Source: Pantoea allii
Lineage (GTDB): Bacteria; Pseudomonadota; Gammaproteobacteria; Enterobacterales; Enterobacteriaceae
Direction of reading: 5' to 3'
NCBI RefSeq assembly: GCF_002307475.1
Contig: NZ_NTMH01000041.1
Span: 45,306 to 109,305 of the forward strand
DNA: 64,000 bases
Made by a program: the position numbers and the translations under genes. Shown in pieces: positions 8,002 through 14,568 of the stretch (position 1 is the first letter of the stretch; each line of letters starts with the position of its first letter). The notes below the pieces were generated by a model, which made no database searches, had not been told where the DNA came from, and was given only the letters and a program-made list of their open reading frames with translations.

Positions 8002-9372
8002 ATGAAAAACATTATTTCTAAACCCAAAGAGGGTCTGTCTTCCCGCCATGGGCATGTTTTTTCGCCAAAGTCACGCGCCTATTTCGCCTGGGAAAAGGGA
8101 CAAATTGACGATGGTATGTTGAATCAGCGTGAGGCTGGGAAGTTTTTTCCTGCAAAGTTGAGCGGTCTGGCCGATCCGGTTGCACCGACGGATGTTTATA
8201 GTGCGCTTCCGCCGCGCGACGGGGAAATTGCCAGTGCTAATCAGGGAAACGCAAGATTTCTTGACCAGCCAGGCTCAGACTGGCCCAAGCACGATGTGAT
8301 TTCCAGTCAGCTGCTACCTGTTCGCTGGCATTACTCTGCTGTTCATGTCACTCGTCGCTGGAATTACTTTATTACCCGTAAAGACTGGAACCCTGATTTA
8401 CCTTTAAGTCGCGAGCAATTTGATGAAAAGCCTTTTTTTAGCGTTGAATTAACCGAACAGCCCTTCTGGAGTCATGGTGACGCCCTGACGCCGCCTAATC
8501 CGACCGAACATATGCTGATGTTGCCTGAACGACGCGGTTATCATGTATTACTGGCGGTGTGGGAAATCGCAAATACCGGAAATGCGTTTTATCAGGTCAT
8601 TGATTTAAATTTCACCGACAGCACGATTTCGCTTCCACCTCCCGCGGCACCAGAAGCCTTACGGGTTAAGGGCGTAACGGGTAATACCATTTCACTTACC
8701 TGGAGTGCCCCGTCGGTAGCGGCAGCTTATTACACTATCTATCGTGACGGAGTATTCGCTGACCGCGTAAAAGCGATGGAATTTACTGATTCAGGGCTGA
8801 AAGAAGATACGGAATATACCTATGAAGTCACCAGCGTCGATATGTCCGGAACGGAATCTGCTCGCAGTCATGCTTTAACTGTACGGACCCAGTCCAGCGC
8901 CGCTATTGATCATCCACCTTCTGCACCTGAAAACTTACACTGTATGCAGGTTACCACCAACAGTATTAGCTTGATGTGGAGTCCGTCGCAGAGTCCGGTC
9001 GCTATTCAGTGCTATATCCTTCACCGGGATGGTCAAGTCATTGCGCGTACGCCTGCCAGTCAGTTGACATATGTTGACAGCAATCTTCAGGAAGGTACGA
9101 CATATCACTATTATGTCGTTGCACAAAATGAAAACGGATGCTTATCCGCGCCCGGTAATCAACTTGCCATGACTACTGAGCGAACATCAACGACAACCCC
9201 CGATCCGGCGCCACATCGTAAATGGGCTTTACGCTCTACATTTAGCGCGGGCGAAATTGTTTCTCACAATGGCAGCTTATGGCAGTGTATTCAGACACAC
9301 GTAGCGTATTCACCCGAATGGGCGCCCGGAGCTTCTGATTCCGCCACGCTATGGCGCCTGATCAAAGCGTAA
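8002..9372 (+). CDS. AA10 lytic polysaccharide monooxygenase with two FnIII domains and a chitin-binding domain, no signal peptide
   Basis: 456 residues. Residues 16-204 match the AA10 copper oxidase domain that cleaves chitin (CBP21-like). His16 (in RHGHV) and His115 (in SAVHVTRRWNYFIT) form the expected copper histidine brace; AVWEIANTGNAFYQ carries the axial Phe196. Two fibronectin type III domains follow (about 215-298 and 305-393), then a CBM5/12-type chitin-binding domain (about 405-454, with SLWQCIQTH). No signal peptide precedes His16: the first 15 residues are polar and an in-frame stop lies at 7951-7953 with no other ATG. The catalytic domain has no cysteine, whereas CBP21 has two disulfides. 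TAGGAG supports the start; a strong terminator follows. The substrate is inferred to be chitin. Confidence 0.9.
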   Translation: MKNIISKPKEGLSSRHGHVFSPKSRAYFAWEKGQIDDGMLNQREAGKFFPAKLSGLADPVAPTDVYSALPPRDGEIASANQGNARFLDQPGSDWPKHDVISSQLLPVRWHYSAVHVTRRWNYFITRKDWNPDLPLSREQFDEKPFFSVELTEQPFWSHGDALTPPNPTEHMLMLPERRGYHVLLAVWEIANTGNAFYQVIDLNFTDSTISLPPPAAPEALRVKGVTGNTISLTWSAPSVAAAYYTIYRDGVFADRVKAMEFTDSGLKEDTEYTYEVTSVDMSGTESARSHALTVRTQSSAAIDHPPSAPENLHCMQVTTNSISLMWSPSQSPVAIQCYILHRDGQVIARTPASQLTYVDSNLQEGTTYHYYVVAQNENGCLSAPGNQLAMTTERTSTTTPDPAPHRKWALRSTFSAGEIVSHNGSLWQCIQTHVAYSPEWAPGASDSATLWRLIKA

Positions 9373-9387
9373 ATTCAGTATGGCAAA

Positions 9388-9416
9388 AAAGATAGCCGGC
9401 CTCCGGCTATCTTTAT
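9388..9416 (+). terminator. Rho-independent terminator after the LPMO gene
   Basis: GATAGCCGG (9391-9399) pairs with CCGGCTATC (9403-9411) around CCT, with flanking A and T residues adding AAA/TTT pairs and a short T-rich tail. It begins about 20 bases after the LPMO stop and should separate this transcript from the holin-like gene. Confidence 0.85.
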
Positions 9417-9494
9417 CACTCATCTGAGGAATGGGATTACATCAGATTGGCATATTGATAATGGAAGAATTTGAAAATTTATTCAGGGTGAAAG

Positions 9495-9803
9495 ATGTTT
9501 AGCAATATTATTTGTCAACCAGACTATCGTGTTATCGCCGCCTCTTTTTCAGGTGCGCTCGTTTTTTTTCTGATTGAGAAAAAGTACAAGCGGAGTAAAA
9601 AATGGGTGCTGTTTGGGATATCGTTTGTTATGGGTATTCTTGGTGCCGATGCGGCGGTTTCAATTTTAAGTCATTATTTCTCTGAGGACATTGGCTGTGG
9701 AAGGGAGGTTGGTGGGTTTGTATGCAGTGTGACCATTGTGAGTCTGGGGAAGGGTTTACTCTCATTACCTGATATACTGTTTAGAAAATTCAAAAGGAAT
9801 TAA
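9495..9803 (+). CDS. Holin-like small membrane protein
   Basis: 102 residues with three predicted membrane helices: about 13-29 (VIAASFSGALVFFLIE), about 37-63 (WVLFGISFVMGILGADAAV) and about 73-93 (GGFVCSVTIVSLGKGLLSL). A basic segment KKYKRSKK lies between helices 1 and 2, and the C-terminus is RKFKRN. Size, topology and the second-helix pattern resemble putative phage holins that open the inner membrane. AGGGTG precedes the ATG. It is the first gene after the LPMO gene, but a terminator separates them, so joint transcription is not shown. No lysozyme or spanin is seen nearby. It could be a prophage remnant or part of a holin-based release system. Confidence 0.6.
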   Translation: MFSNIICQPDYRVIAASFSGALVFFLIEKKYKRSKKWVLFGISFVMGILGADAAVSILSHYFSEDIGCGREVGGFVCSVTIVSLGKGLLSLPDILFRKFKRN

Positions 9804-10425
9804 CGTGAAAACGGCTGTGCATTGCTAAAGTCATTAATCAATAAAACGGCCTGAAATAAAGAAAAATAAAGGGATTGATAAAATAGTCTGAAGCGTTCCA
9901 CTTAATTAATTATTGCTTTACTGCCCACAATCGACAGTTGGCGATGGACCTTGAGAACACGTTGATGGGGGTGATGATATTGAAGAACCTGATGCTGAAT
10001 ATCTTCTTTAGCGTAATATTTCATTAATTTCAGGGGCGACTATAAAGGCACACATATGCACTGGCTGCAGCAAATTCAGCATCAGTATCAAATGTAGGGG
10101 TATTGACCTTGCGGTTTGCCTGTTTTTGTCTCCGTGGTGCCTGAAAGACACTCCCGTTAAAGTATAGATCGCAACGTTTTAGCGCCCCCATAATGCCATT
10201 ATTGATAGTTCCGGTGCTGTAATCATCATGACGGAGTTATCGCCTGTTCACCCGTGACGAGTTTATCGCATGCGTTTGCGTTCTGGCTCCTGGCTATGTG
10301 ATGGTGCTTTACTGACTTATGAAGCAGCCAGTTGTCCTTTGCATTCCCGGAATAAAGCGTGCTCAACAGTAGGCATGGCTTAAAAGGGGGAAGCTATCGG
10401 GCCCATCTAATAAAAGTAACGTCTA
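9804..10425. other. Intergenic stretch with decayed coding sequence
   Basis: About 620 bases without an intact recognisable gene. Short minus-strand frames between 10030 and 10380 have protein-like composition but are broken by stops, suggesting old gene remnants. No endolysin, spanin or chitinase sequence could be recognised, which matters for interpreting the neighbouring holin-like gene. Confidence 0.4.
10030..10191 (-). CDS. Unrecognised 53-residue frame, possible gene remnant
   Basis: Reads MGALKRCDLYFNGSVFQ at its start and CLYSRP at its end. The same frame stays open about 13 codons further upstream, so it may be the tail of a longer decayed gene. There is no clear ribosome-binding site and the family is unknown. 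Confidence 0.18.
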   Translation of the reverse strand: MGALKRCDLYFNGSVFQAPRRQKQANRKVNTPTFDTDAEFAAASAYVCLYSRP

Positions 10426-10548
10426 ATGCTTAAAGTTCGTAATGCCCTGCTGGGCGGTTACGCCGCCTGGGTGGCGCTCTGGAAAAATTACCTGCGGTTT
10501 TATGGCCAGGATCTGGATGATATCGTCCCTTATAATATAAGGCTCTGA
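10426..10548 (+). pseudogene. N-terminal fragment of a GNAT acetyltransferase
   Basis: A 40-codon frame reading YAAWVALWKNYLRFYGQDL, the typical start of GNAT-family N-acetyltransferases (a D/Y-x-x-W-x-x-L-W-x-x-Y-x-x-F-Y pattern), then ending at TGA. The acetyl-CoA-binding core is absent downstream, where the OsmC-like gene begins. The resemblance is by eye to the family pattern. Confidence 0.4.
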
Positions 10549-10622
10549 GCCTAAGTCCTCTGGACTGCATTCCTGAAATAACGTTATACAAGATCTCCTC
10601 CAGCTTTTGAAAAGGATAAAAG

Positions 10623-11090
10623 ATGACTTGTCGGGAACATCACTACCACATTAACATTCGCTGGACCGGTAATCGTGGCAGCGGTACAGACTCCTACTCC
10701 TCGTACGACCGCAACAGCGAACTTGCCGCTGACGGTAAAGCGACCATCGCGCTCAGTGCCGATCCGGCATTTCGTGGTGATGCCACCCGCTGGAATCCCG
10801 AAGAACTGTTACTGGCCTCTGCGTCAGCCTGCCATAAATTATGGTATCTGCACCTGTGCGCCGATGCCGGTATTATTGTCGAGGCCTATGAAGATATGGC
10901 CGAGGGCACGCTGGTTGAAGGCGAGCGTGGCCATTTTACGCAAATCACGCTAAGGCCGATGGTCACGCTGCGCCACCCGGCAGATGCCGTGCGTGCAGAG
11001 GCATTGCATCACGACGCTCACGCTGCGTGTTTTATCGCCAATTCGCTAAACTTTCCGGTACATTTCGTGCCGCACTTTATCTCAGGATAA
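10623..11090 (+). CDS. OsmC/Ohr-family peroxide-detoxifying protein
   Basis: 155 residues matching the OsmC-like fold: an N-terminal strand region (HYHINIRWTGN), the central helix NPEELLLASASACHKLWYLHLC, and AACFIANSLN near the C-terminus. The two redox cysteines expected for thiol-dependent hydroperoxide reduction are present as Cys70 and Cys136. It is most like the YhfA/OsmC-like side group and is probably cytoplasmic. AAGGAT precedes the ATG. It is a stand-alone gene at the right edge of the accessory stretch. Confidence 0.85.
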   Translation: MTCREHHYHINIRWTGNRGSGTDSYSSYDRNSELAADGKATIALSADPAFRGDATRWNPEELLLASASACHKLWYLHLCADAGIIVEAYEDMAEGTLVEGERGHFTQITLRPMVTLRHPADAVRAEALHHDAHAACFIANSLNFPVHFVPHFISG

Positions 11091-11121
11091 GCCGCACGCT
11101 TCACCGGATTATTAATAATGC

Positions 11122-11148
11122 TTAAGTTTTGCACGCGCTTGCCGATAC
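11122..11148 (+). promoter_or_regulatory. Sigma-28 (FliA) promoter upstream of the YjfB-like gene
   Basis: TTAAGTTT (11122-11129), an 11-base spacer, and GCCGATAC (11141-11148) match the flagellar sigma-28 consensus TAAAGTTT-N11-GCCGATAA at all but two positions. The predicted transcript starts near 11155, about 70 bases before the ATG at 11228. Confidence 0.75.
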
Positions 11149-11227
11149 TTTATGCGCAACTGGCGAAATCCGTCGCCAGTATTATGTGACCCCCATCTGG
11201 GGCTCAGTCAACATAAGGAGCAACTGC

Positions 11228-11416
11228 ATGGATATACAGCAACTCACCACTCTGTCTGCAGGTTTAGAACAATGGCAGGCTCGCGGTGAAGCCAATGCGA
11301 ATCTGTTGAAAAAAACGCTGAATCAACAGGCAGATACCATCACTACGCTTGTTGAGGGTGTGACAGCACTTCCCTCTAATCCGGCTGTAGGGCGTAACAT
11401 CAACACCACCGCCTGA
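11228..11416 (+). CDS. YjfB-like putative motility protein
   Basis: 62 residues beginning MDIQQLTTLSAGLEQWQ, with an ANLLKKTLNQQ core helix and ending in NPAVGRNINTTA, the layout of the small YjfB family listed as putative motility proteins. AAGGAG at 11214-11219 fits this start, while an upstream in-frame start at 11129 would fall inside the promoter. A sigma-28 promoter precedes it and a terminator follows, so it is a single-gene unit probably expressed with late flagellar genes. The molecular role is unknown. Confidence 0.7.
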   Translation: MDIQQLTTLSAGLEQWQARGEANANLLKKTLNQQADTITTLVEGVTALPSNPAVGRNINTTA

Positions 11417-11436
11417 TCATGCCGTTACGGATCCCC

Positions 11437-11465
11437 GGGCGGCTTTCGCTGTGCCGCCCGTTTTA
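11437..11465 (+). terminator. Rho-independent terminator after the YjfB-like gene
   Basis: GGGCGGC (11437-11443) pairs with GCCGCCC (11453-11459) around TTTCGCTGT, followed by GTTTT. It lies 20 bases after the stop codon. Confidence 0.8.
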
Positions 11466-11777
11466 ATGCATGGCGCGGTTTATTCCCTTGTCTGAATCTG
11501 GCTGAGTCAACGGCCTTGACTCAACGCTTTCATCACAGCAATTTCTTCCAATATCCGTGAACCTCACCTGGATTAAATAGGTTATCGCTCATCTGTTGCC
11601 TGGGAATGCTATGTCTTCGCGCCTGTTATCGATTGGTTATTCAATGCCTAAAATACGTTTAATCGCGACGTACCCTTTAAATGTTCTTCGCACGACATTG
11701 AGGGTTTTTTTGACCGCTATATGCTTCTTCACGAACACGGCCCAGGCAGACCGCCTTAAATCTGAGGAGCCATCGTT

Positions 11778-12416
11778 ATGATGTCTTTTTCAACGGGTTT
11801 CCTGTTGAGCCTGTCACTGTGTCTTGATATCGGCATTGCCAACATTGCCATGATTACGCTGGCGATGCAGCGTGGCTATTTTCAGGGGTTCTGGTTGGGA
11901 GTCGGCACCTGTGTGGGCGATTTGATCTATGCCGTTCTGGCGCTGGCTGGCATGGCGGTGTTGCTGCAGTTCGATGTTGTGCGGTGGATCATCTGGATAG
12001 GTGGTGGTGCTTTGCTGGTGGGGTTTACCATCAAAATGCTGCTGTCCGCCTTTCGTAACCTCAACGATATCGATACCACGCTGAGTGCGCCCAGGCGGTC
12101 AATGTGGCGTGAGTTCCGGCACGGTATCGTGCTGGCAATGTCGTCGCCGACTGCCATTTTGTGGTTTGCCACGGTGGGTGGTGCATTGATTTCCCGATTC
12201 GGGCAGCAAAGCATTACGGGATCGGCACTGTTTCTGAGCGGTTTTTTTCTGGCGGGGATCGTATGGACAGCGGCCCTGTGCCTGGTCGGTAGCCTCGGCG
12301 GCAGGTTGTTAGGGCAAAAGCTATTGAGATATTCCTATATGGCTTCCGCGCTCATCTTTGCCTACTTTGCCTTATATGTGATCGTGTCAGGATATAGAGA
12401 ATTTATTCTTTCCTGA
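11778..12416 (+). CDS. LysE/RhtB-family amino acid exporter
   Basis: 212 residues with about six membrane helices and the LysE-family layout: an N-terminal helix FSTGFLLSLSLCLDIGIANIAMI, the GFWLGVGTCVGDLIYAVLAL segment and a C-terminal ALIFAYFALYVIVSG helix. It probably exports an amino acid or related metabolite; the substrate is not predictable. GAGGAG is upstream of the ATG pair at 11778/11781. Its 3' end overlaps the convergent AraC-family gene by 30 bases, a pairing that suggests this regulator controls the exporter. Confidence 0.88.
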   Translation: MMSFSTGFLLSLSLCLDIGIANIAMITLAMQRGYFQGFWLGVGTCVGDLIYAVLALAGMAVLLQFDVVRWIIWIGGGALLVGFTIKMLLSAFRNLNDIDTTLSAPRRSMWREFRHGIVLAMSSPTAILWFATVGGALISRFGQQSITGSALFLSGFFLAGIVWTAALCLVGSLGGRLLGQKLLRYSYMASALIFAYFALYVIVSGYREFILS

Positions 12417-13205
12417 ACCCACCTGTGAAGCATAGTGATGGGGCGTTATCCCCATCACTTTTCGAAACGCATTGATAAAATGGCTCTGATCGTAAAATCC
12501 CAGCTGATAAGCCGTATCAAGAGGATGGCTGTTTTGCCGGAGTAAATCCCGTGCCGCACACAGGCGAAGCTGCATGTGATACTGCAGAGGAGGAAGCCCG
12601 GTGTACTGCGTAAAACGTCTGACCAGATAATATTTTCCGACACCTGCAACCTGTGCCAGTGTTTCCAGCGAAAGTTTTACGCTCAGATGCTGCCGCATAA
12701 ATACTTTTACCCGATCCATCTTCTTATCTGAAAAGGTCCCCAAGGGGGCATTTGTGGATAGCAGCTCAGCGCACAGCAGCAGCAATGCCTGCTCTTCCTC
12801 GGCGCAGTCATGATGTTGGGTCAGGCTGGCATAGCGGCATATGGCGTTAAATAATGCCTGATCGGTGAAAACGCCTTCAGGCAACACGGGTGCCGCATGG
12901 CTGCTGCTAAGGTTCTGGCTAATGCTGAGCGTTTTCAACACGCACTGCGGAATATGAATGCTCAGGAACTCCGCCCCATGGTGATCGAAGCGCGAGGACT
13001 GAACGCTTGCAGGGTTATACAGGGTGATCTGGCCTGCGTTAACCCACTGTGTCTGACCATTGAGCGCAATTTCCTCAATGCCCGCCAGGTTAGCGCTGAT
13101 AACGTATTCATCATGCGTATGTCTAGGAAACACGGCGTCATTGGCGTTCACGCGAGAGCACTCCATGCCATTGCGGCTAAACCAGTCCAGAGCGTGCAGC
13201 GCCAT
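12387..13205 (-). CDS. AraC-family transcriptional regulator
   Basis: 272 residues from the ATG at 13205, chosen because AGAGGG lies 6 bases upstream. An N-terminal cupin-like sensing domain contains FPRHTHDEYVISANLAG and GQITLYNPASVQ; the C-terminal AraC DNA-binding domain (about 165-260) has LSLETLAQVAGVGKYYLVRR and DTAYQLGFYDQSHFINAFRK. It converges with and overlaps the LysE exporter gene; AraC regulators of this layout often control adjacent LysE exporters, so the ligand may be an amino acid. Confidence 0.88.
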   Translation of the reverse strand: MALHALDWFSRNGMECSRVNANDAVFPRHTHDEYVISANLAGIEEIALNGQTQWVNAGQITLYNPASVQSSRFDHHGAEFLSIHIPQCVLKTLSISQNLSSSHAAPVLPEGVFTDQALFNAICRYASLTQHHDCAEEEQALLLLCAELLSTNAPLGTFSDKKMDRVKVFMRQHLSVKLSLETLAQVAGVGKYYLVRRFTQYTGLPPLQYHMQLRLCAARDLLRQNSHPLDTAYQLGFYDQSHFINAFRKVMGITPHHYASQVGSGKNKFSIS

Positions 13206-13391
13206 AAGAAGCCCTCTTACGTTAAGCATCAGAGCGATGTGGCTCTGACAAGACCATTCAGGCAGGCTATATTAACCTTATTTCGGGACGGATATGTGTG
13301 TACCCGCCAGCGCAAGAGAGATGTTGAACCTGACCGGTAGTGAGGCATTTTTTCGATGTGTTCTTTCGATGAAAATCGGGGGGAGGTGAAG

Positions 13392-13553
13392 ATGGATGAT
13401 TTTTTAAACCTGATAGCGAACTGTTGCCTGCTTTTCTCATTTGGAAAGAAGAAAGAGGTGAATACGTCCATCACCGCGCTAAAATACAAGCCGTTAGTGA
13501 ATATGGGCGTCTGTGAGCCGAAGACGCATAAGAAGGGCCCGTCCGCTAAGTGA
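13392..13553 (+). CDS. Hypothetical 53-residue protein with strong Shine-Dalgarno
   Basis: Starts at an ATG preceded by GGGAGGTGAAG, an almost ideal ribosome-binding site. The product begins MDDFLNLIANCCLLFSFG, with a short hydrophobic N-terminal part, and ends in a basic tail (KTHKKGPSAK). No family recognised. The ribosome-binding site is the main support. Confidence 0.35.
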   Translation: MDDFLNLIANCCLLFSFGKKKEVNTSITALKYKPLVNMGVCEPKTHKKGPSAK

Positions 13554-14010
13554 TGGCTACGCGTAAAATGAAACCGCGCGTGAAGATGCAGGGCACTGAG
13601 ACGTCCCTCATGGGTGTCGGTCTTTCAGACAGAGATAAACCGGCCTGGCGTCCGCCCCATCCTGTTCTCTGGCTCCCGACCACGTTGTTGTGCTGAATGA
13701 CAACGGCCCGCTGGCTCCTCAGCACGAGCAGGCGATAGCCACAGGTTTTTAGTCCTGTCACGGCCTGTCCGTTTGCAAAGACGTTTCCTCACGCCACCCA
13801 CTGTGTCTTGATAGATATCCCGTTCAGCGACGGCCAACATGATCTTCTGCCAGGCCACGCGCCACCGATCACAGGCGAGAGCTATCAGTGCAATAGATAG
13901 CATGATCACAATAACTGCACTTATTGTTAACTTTGTATTAATAACATTGGTTATCATAACCCCATCGAAAGCGAATTGCTTTCACACTTACAACATTAAG
14001 GAACAGGATT
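13554..14010. other. Gap upstream of the YdgH/BhsA-like gene
   Basis: About 450 bases without a firm gene. Two overlapping minus-strand frames (13546-13761 and 13625-13957) are open. The longer starts with one hydrophobic helix and runs into low-complexity arginine-rich sequence, so I do not call either. The last 100 bases, AT-rich, should hold the promoter of the small secreted protein at 14011. Confidence 0.4.
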
Positions 14011-14226
14011 ATGAAAACCATTAAAACACTGTCGATTGCTGCCGTTGCTGCACTGTCATTTATGTCGGCCTCAGCTTTTGCACAAACCGTTACCGCAACG
14101 GGTTCAACGCTGGACGGTACAGAAGCCAAAATTGCCGCTCAGGCCGAGCAGCAGGGCGCACAGTACAAAATCATCGAAGCCAATACAAACGATCGCGTTC
14201 ACATGACAGCTGAGCTGTATAAATAA
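14011..14226 (+). CDS. YdgH/BhsA/McbA-like small secreted stress protein (DUF1471)
   Basis: 71 residues. Residues 1-24 are a clear signal peptide (cleavage after SAFA), leaving a mature protein of about 47 residues with the DUF1471 pattern: an N-terminal strand, GTEAKIAAQAEQQGAQYKII, then MTAELYK at the C-terminus. Family members such as BhsA, McbA and YhcN act in the periplasm or outer membrane during stress and biofilm formation. It has its own AAGGAACAG ribosome-binding site and a strong terminator, so it is monocistronic. Confidence 0.88.
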   Translation: MKTIKTLSIAAVAALSFMSASAFAQTVTATGSTLDGTEAKIAAQAEQQGAQYKIIEANTNDRVHMTAELYK

Positions 14227-14248
14227 GCGTTCCGGATGCGCCGGCGCG

Positions 14249-14279
14249 AAAAAGGGCTGCTTAATGAGCAGCCCTTTTT
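14249..14279 (+). terminator. Rho-independent terminator after the DUF1471 gene
   Basis: AAAAAGGGCTGC (14249-14260) pairs with GCAGCCCTTTTT (14268-14279) around TTAATGA, giving a 12-base-pair stem ending in a T run. Confidence 0.92.
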
Positions 14280-14506
14280 GTGTCTGCACAGACAGCAGCG
14301 CACCAACCTTGTCAGATTGAATCGCCGCCGTGCGCCGTTTGCGCTCTGCAAGCAGCGTCATGAATAAAAGGTCAGGCTTCCCCGCACATAAACCGCGCCA
14401 GATCAGCGTAATCTTGATGCCGTACCCGCTTCATTCAGCCATAACGTAAATTTTACAGAAGAGGTTAGCCCGGTCACAATCTTATGGTTGTTTATTCGCC
14501 ATTGTC

Positions 14507-14534
14507 TCAAGCCCGTTCTTTATCCTGCCGATAA
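14507..14534 (+). promoter_or_regulatory. Possible sigma-28 promoter of the chemoreceptor gene
   Basis: GCCGATAA (14527-14534) is a perfect sigma-28 -10 element; the partial -35 TCAAGCCC (14507-14514) lies 12 rather than 11 bases upstream. The chemoreceptor ATG is 35 bases downstream, consistent with FliA-dependent expression. Confidence 0.5.
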
Positions 14535-14568
14535 ACCCTCCAGACCACTCAACATGGCAGTATAAAAA

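Noticed and set aside
9495..9803. Complete prophage or full type 10 secretion cassette
   Set aside because: Only a holin-like gene is present; no integrase, structural, endolysin or spanin genes are seen around it.
11596..11781. 61-codon frame before the LysE exporter gene
   Set aside because: It runs into the exporter start and has a signal-like stretch near its end, but no ribosome-binding site or family; probably a chance frame.
13546..13957. Two overlapping minus-strand frames upstream of the DUF1471 gene
   Set aside because: The longer one begins with a membrane helix but degrades into arginine-rich low-complexity sequence; they overlap the promoter of the gene at 14011. I could not support either as a gene.
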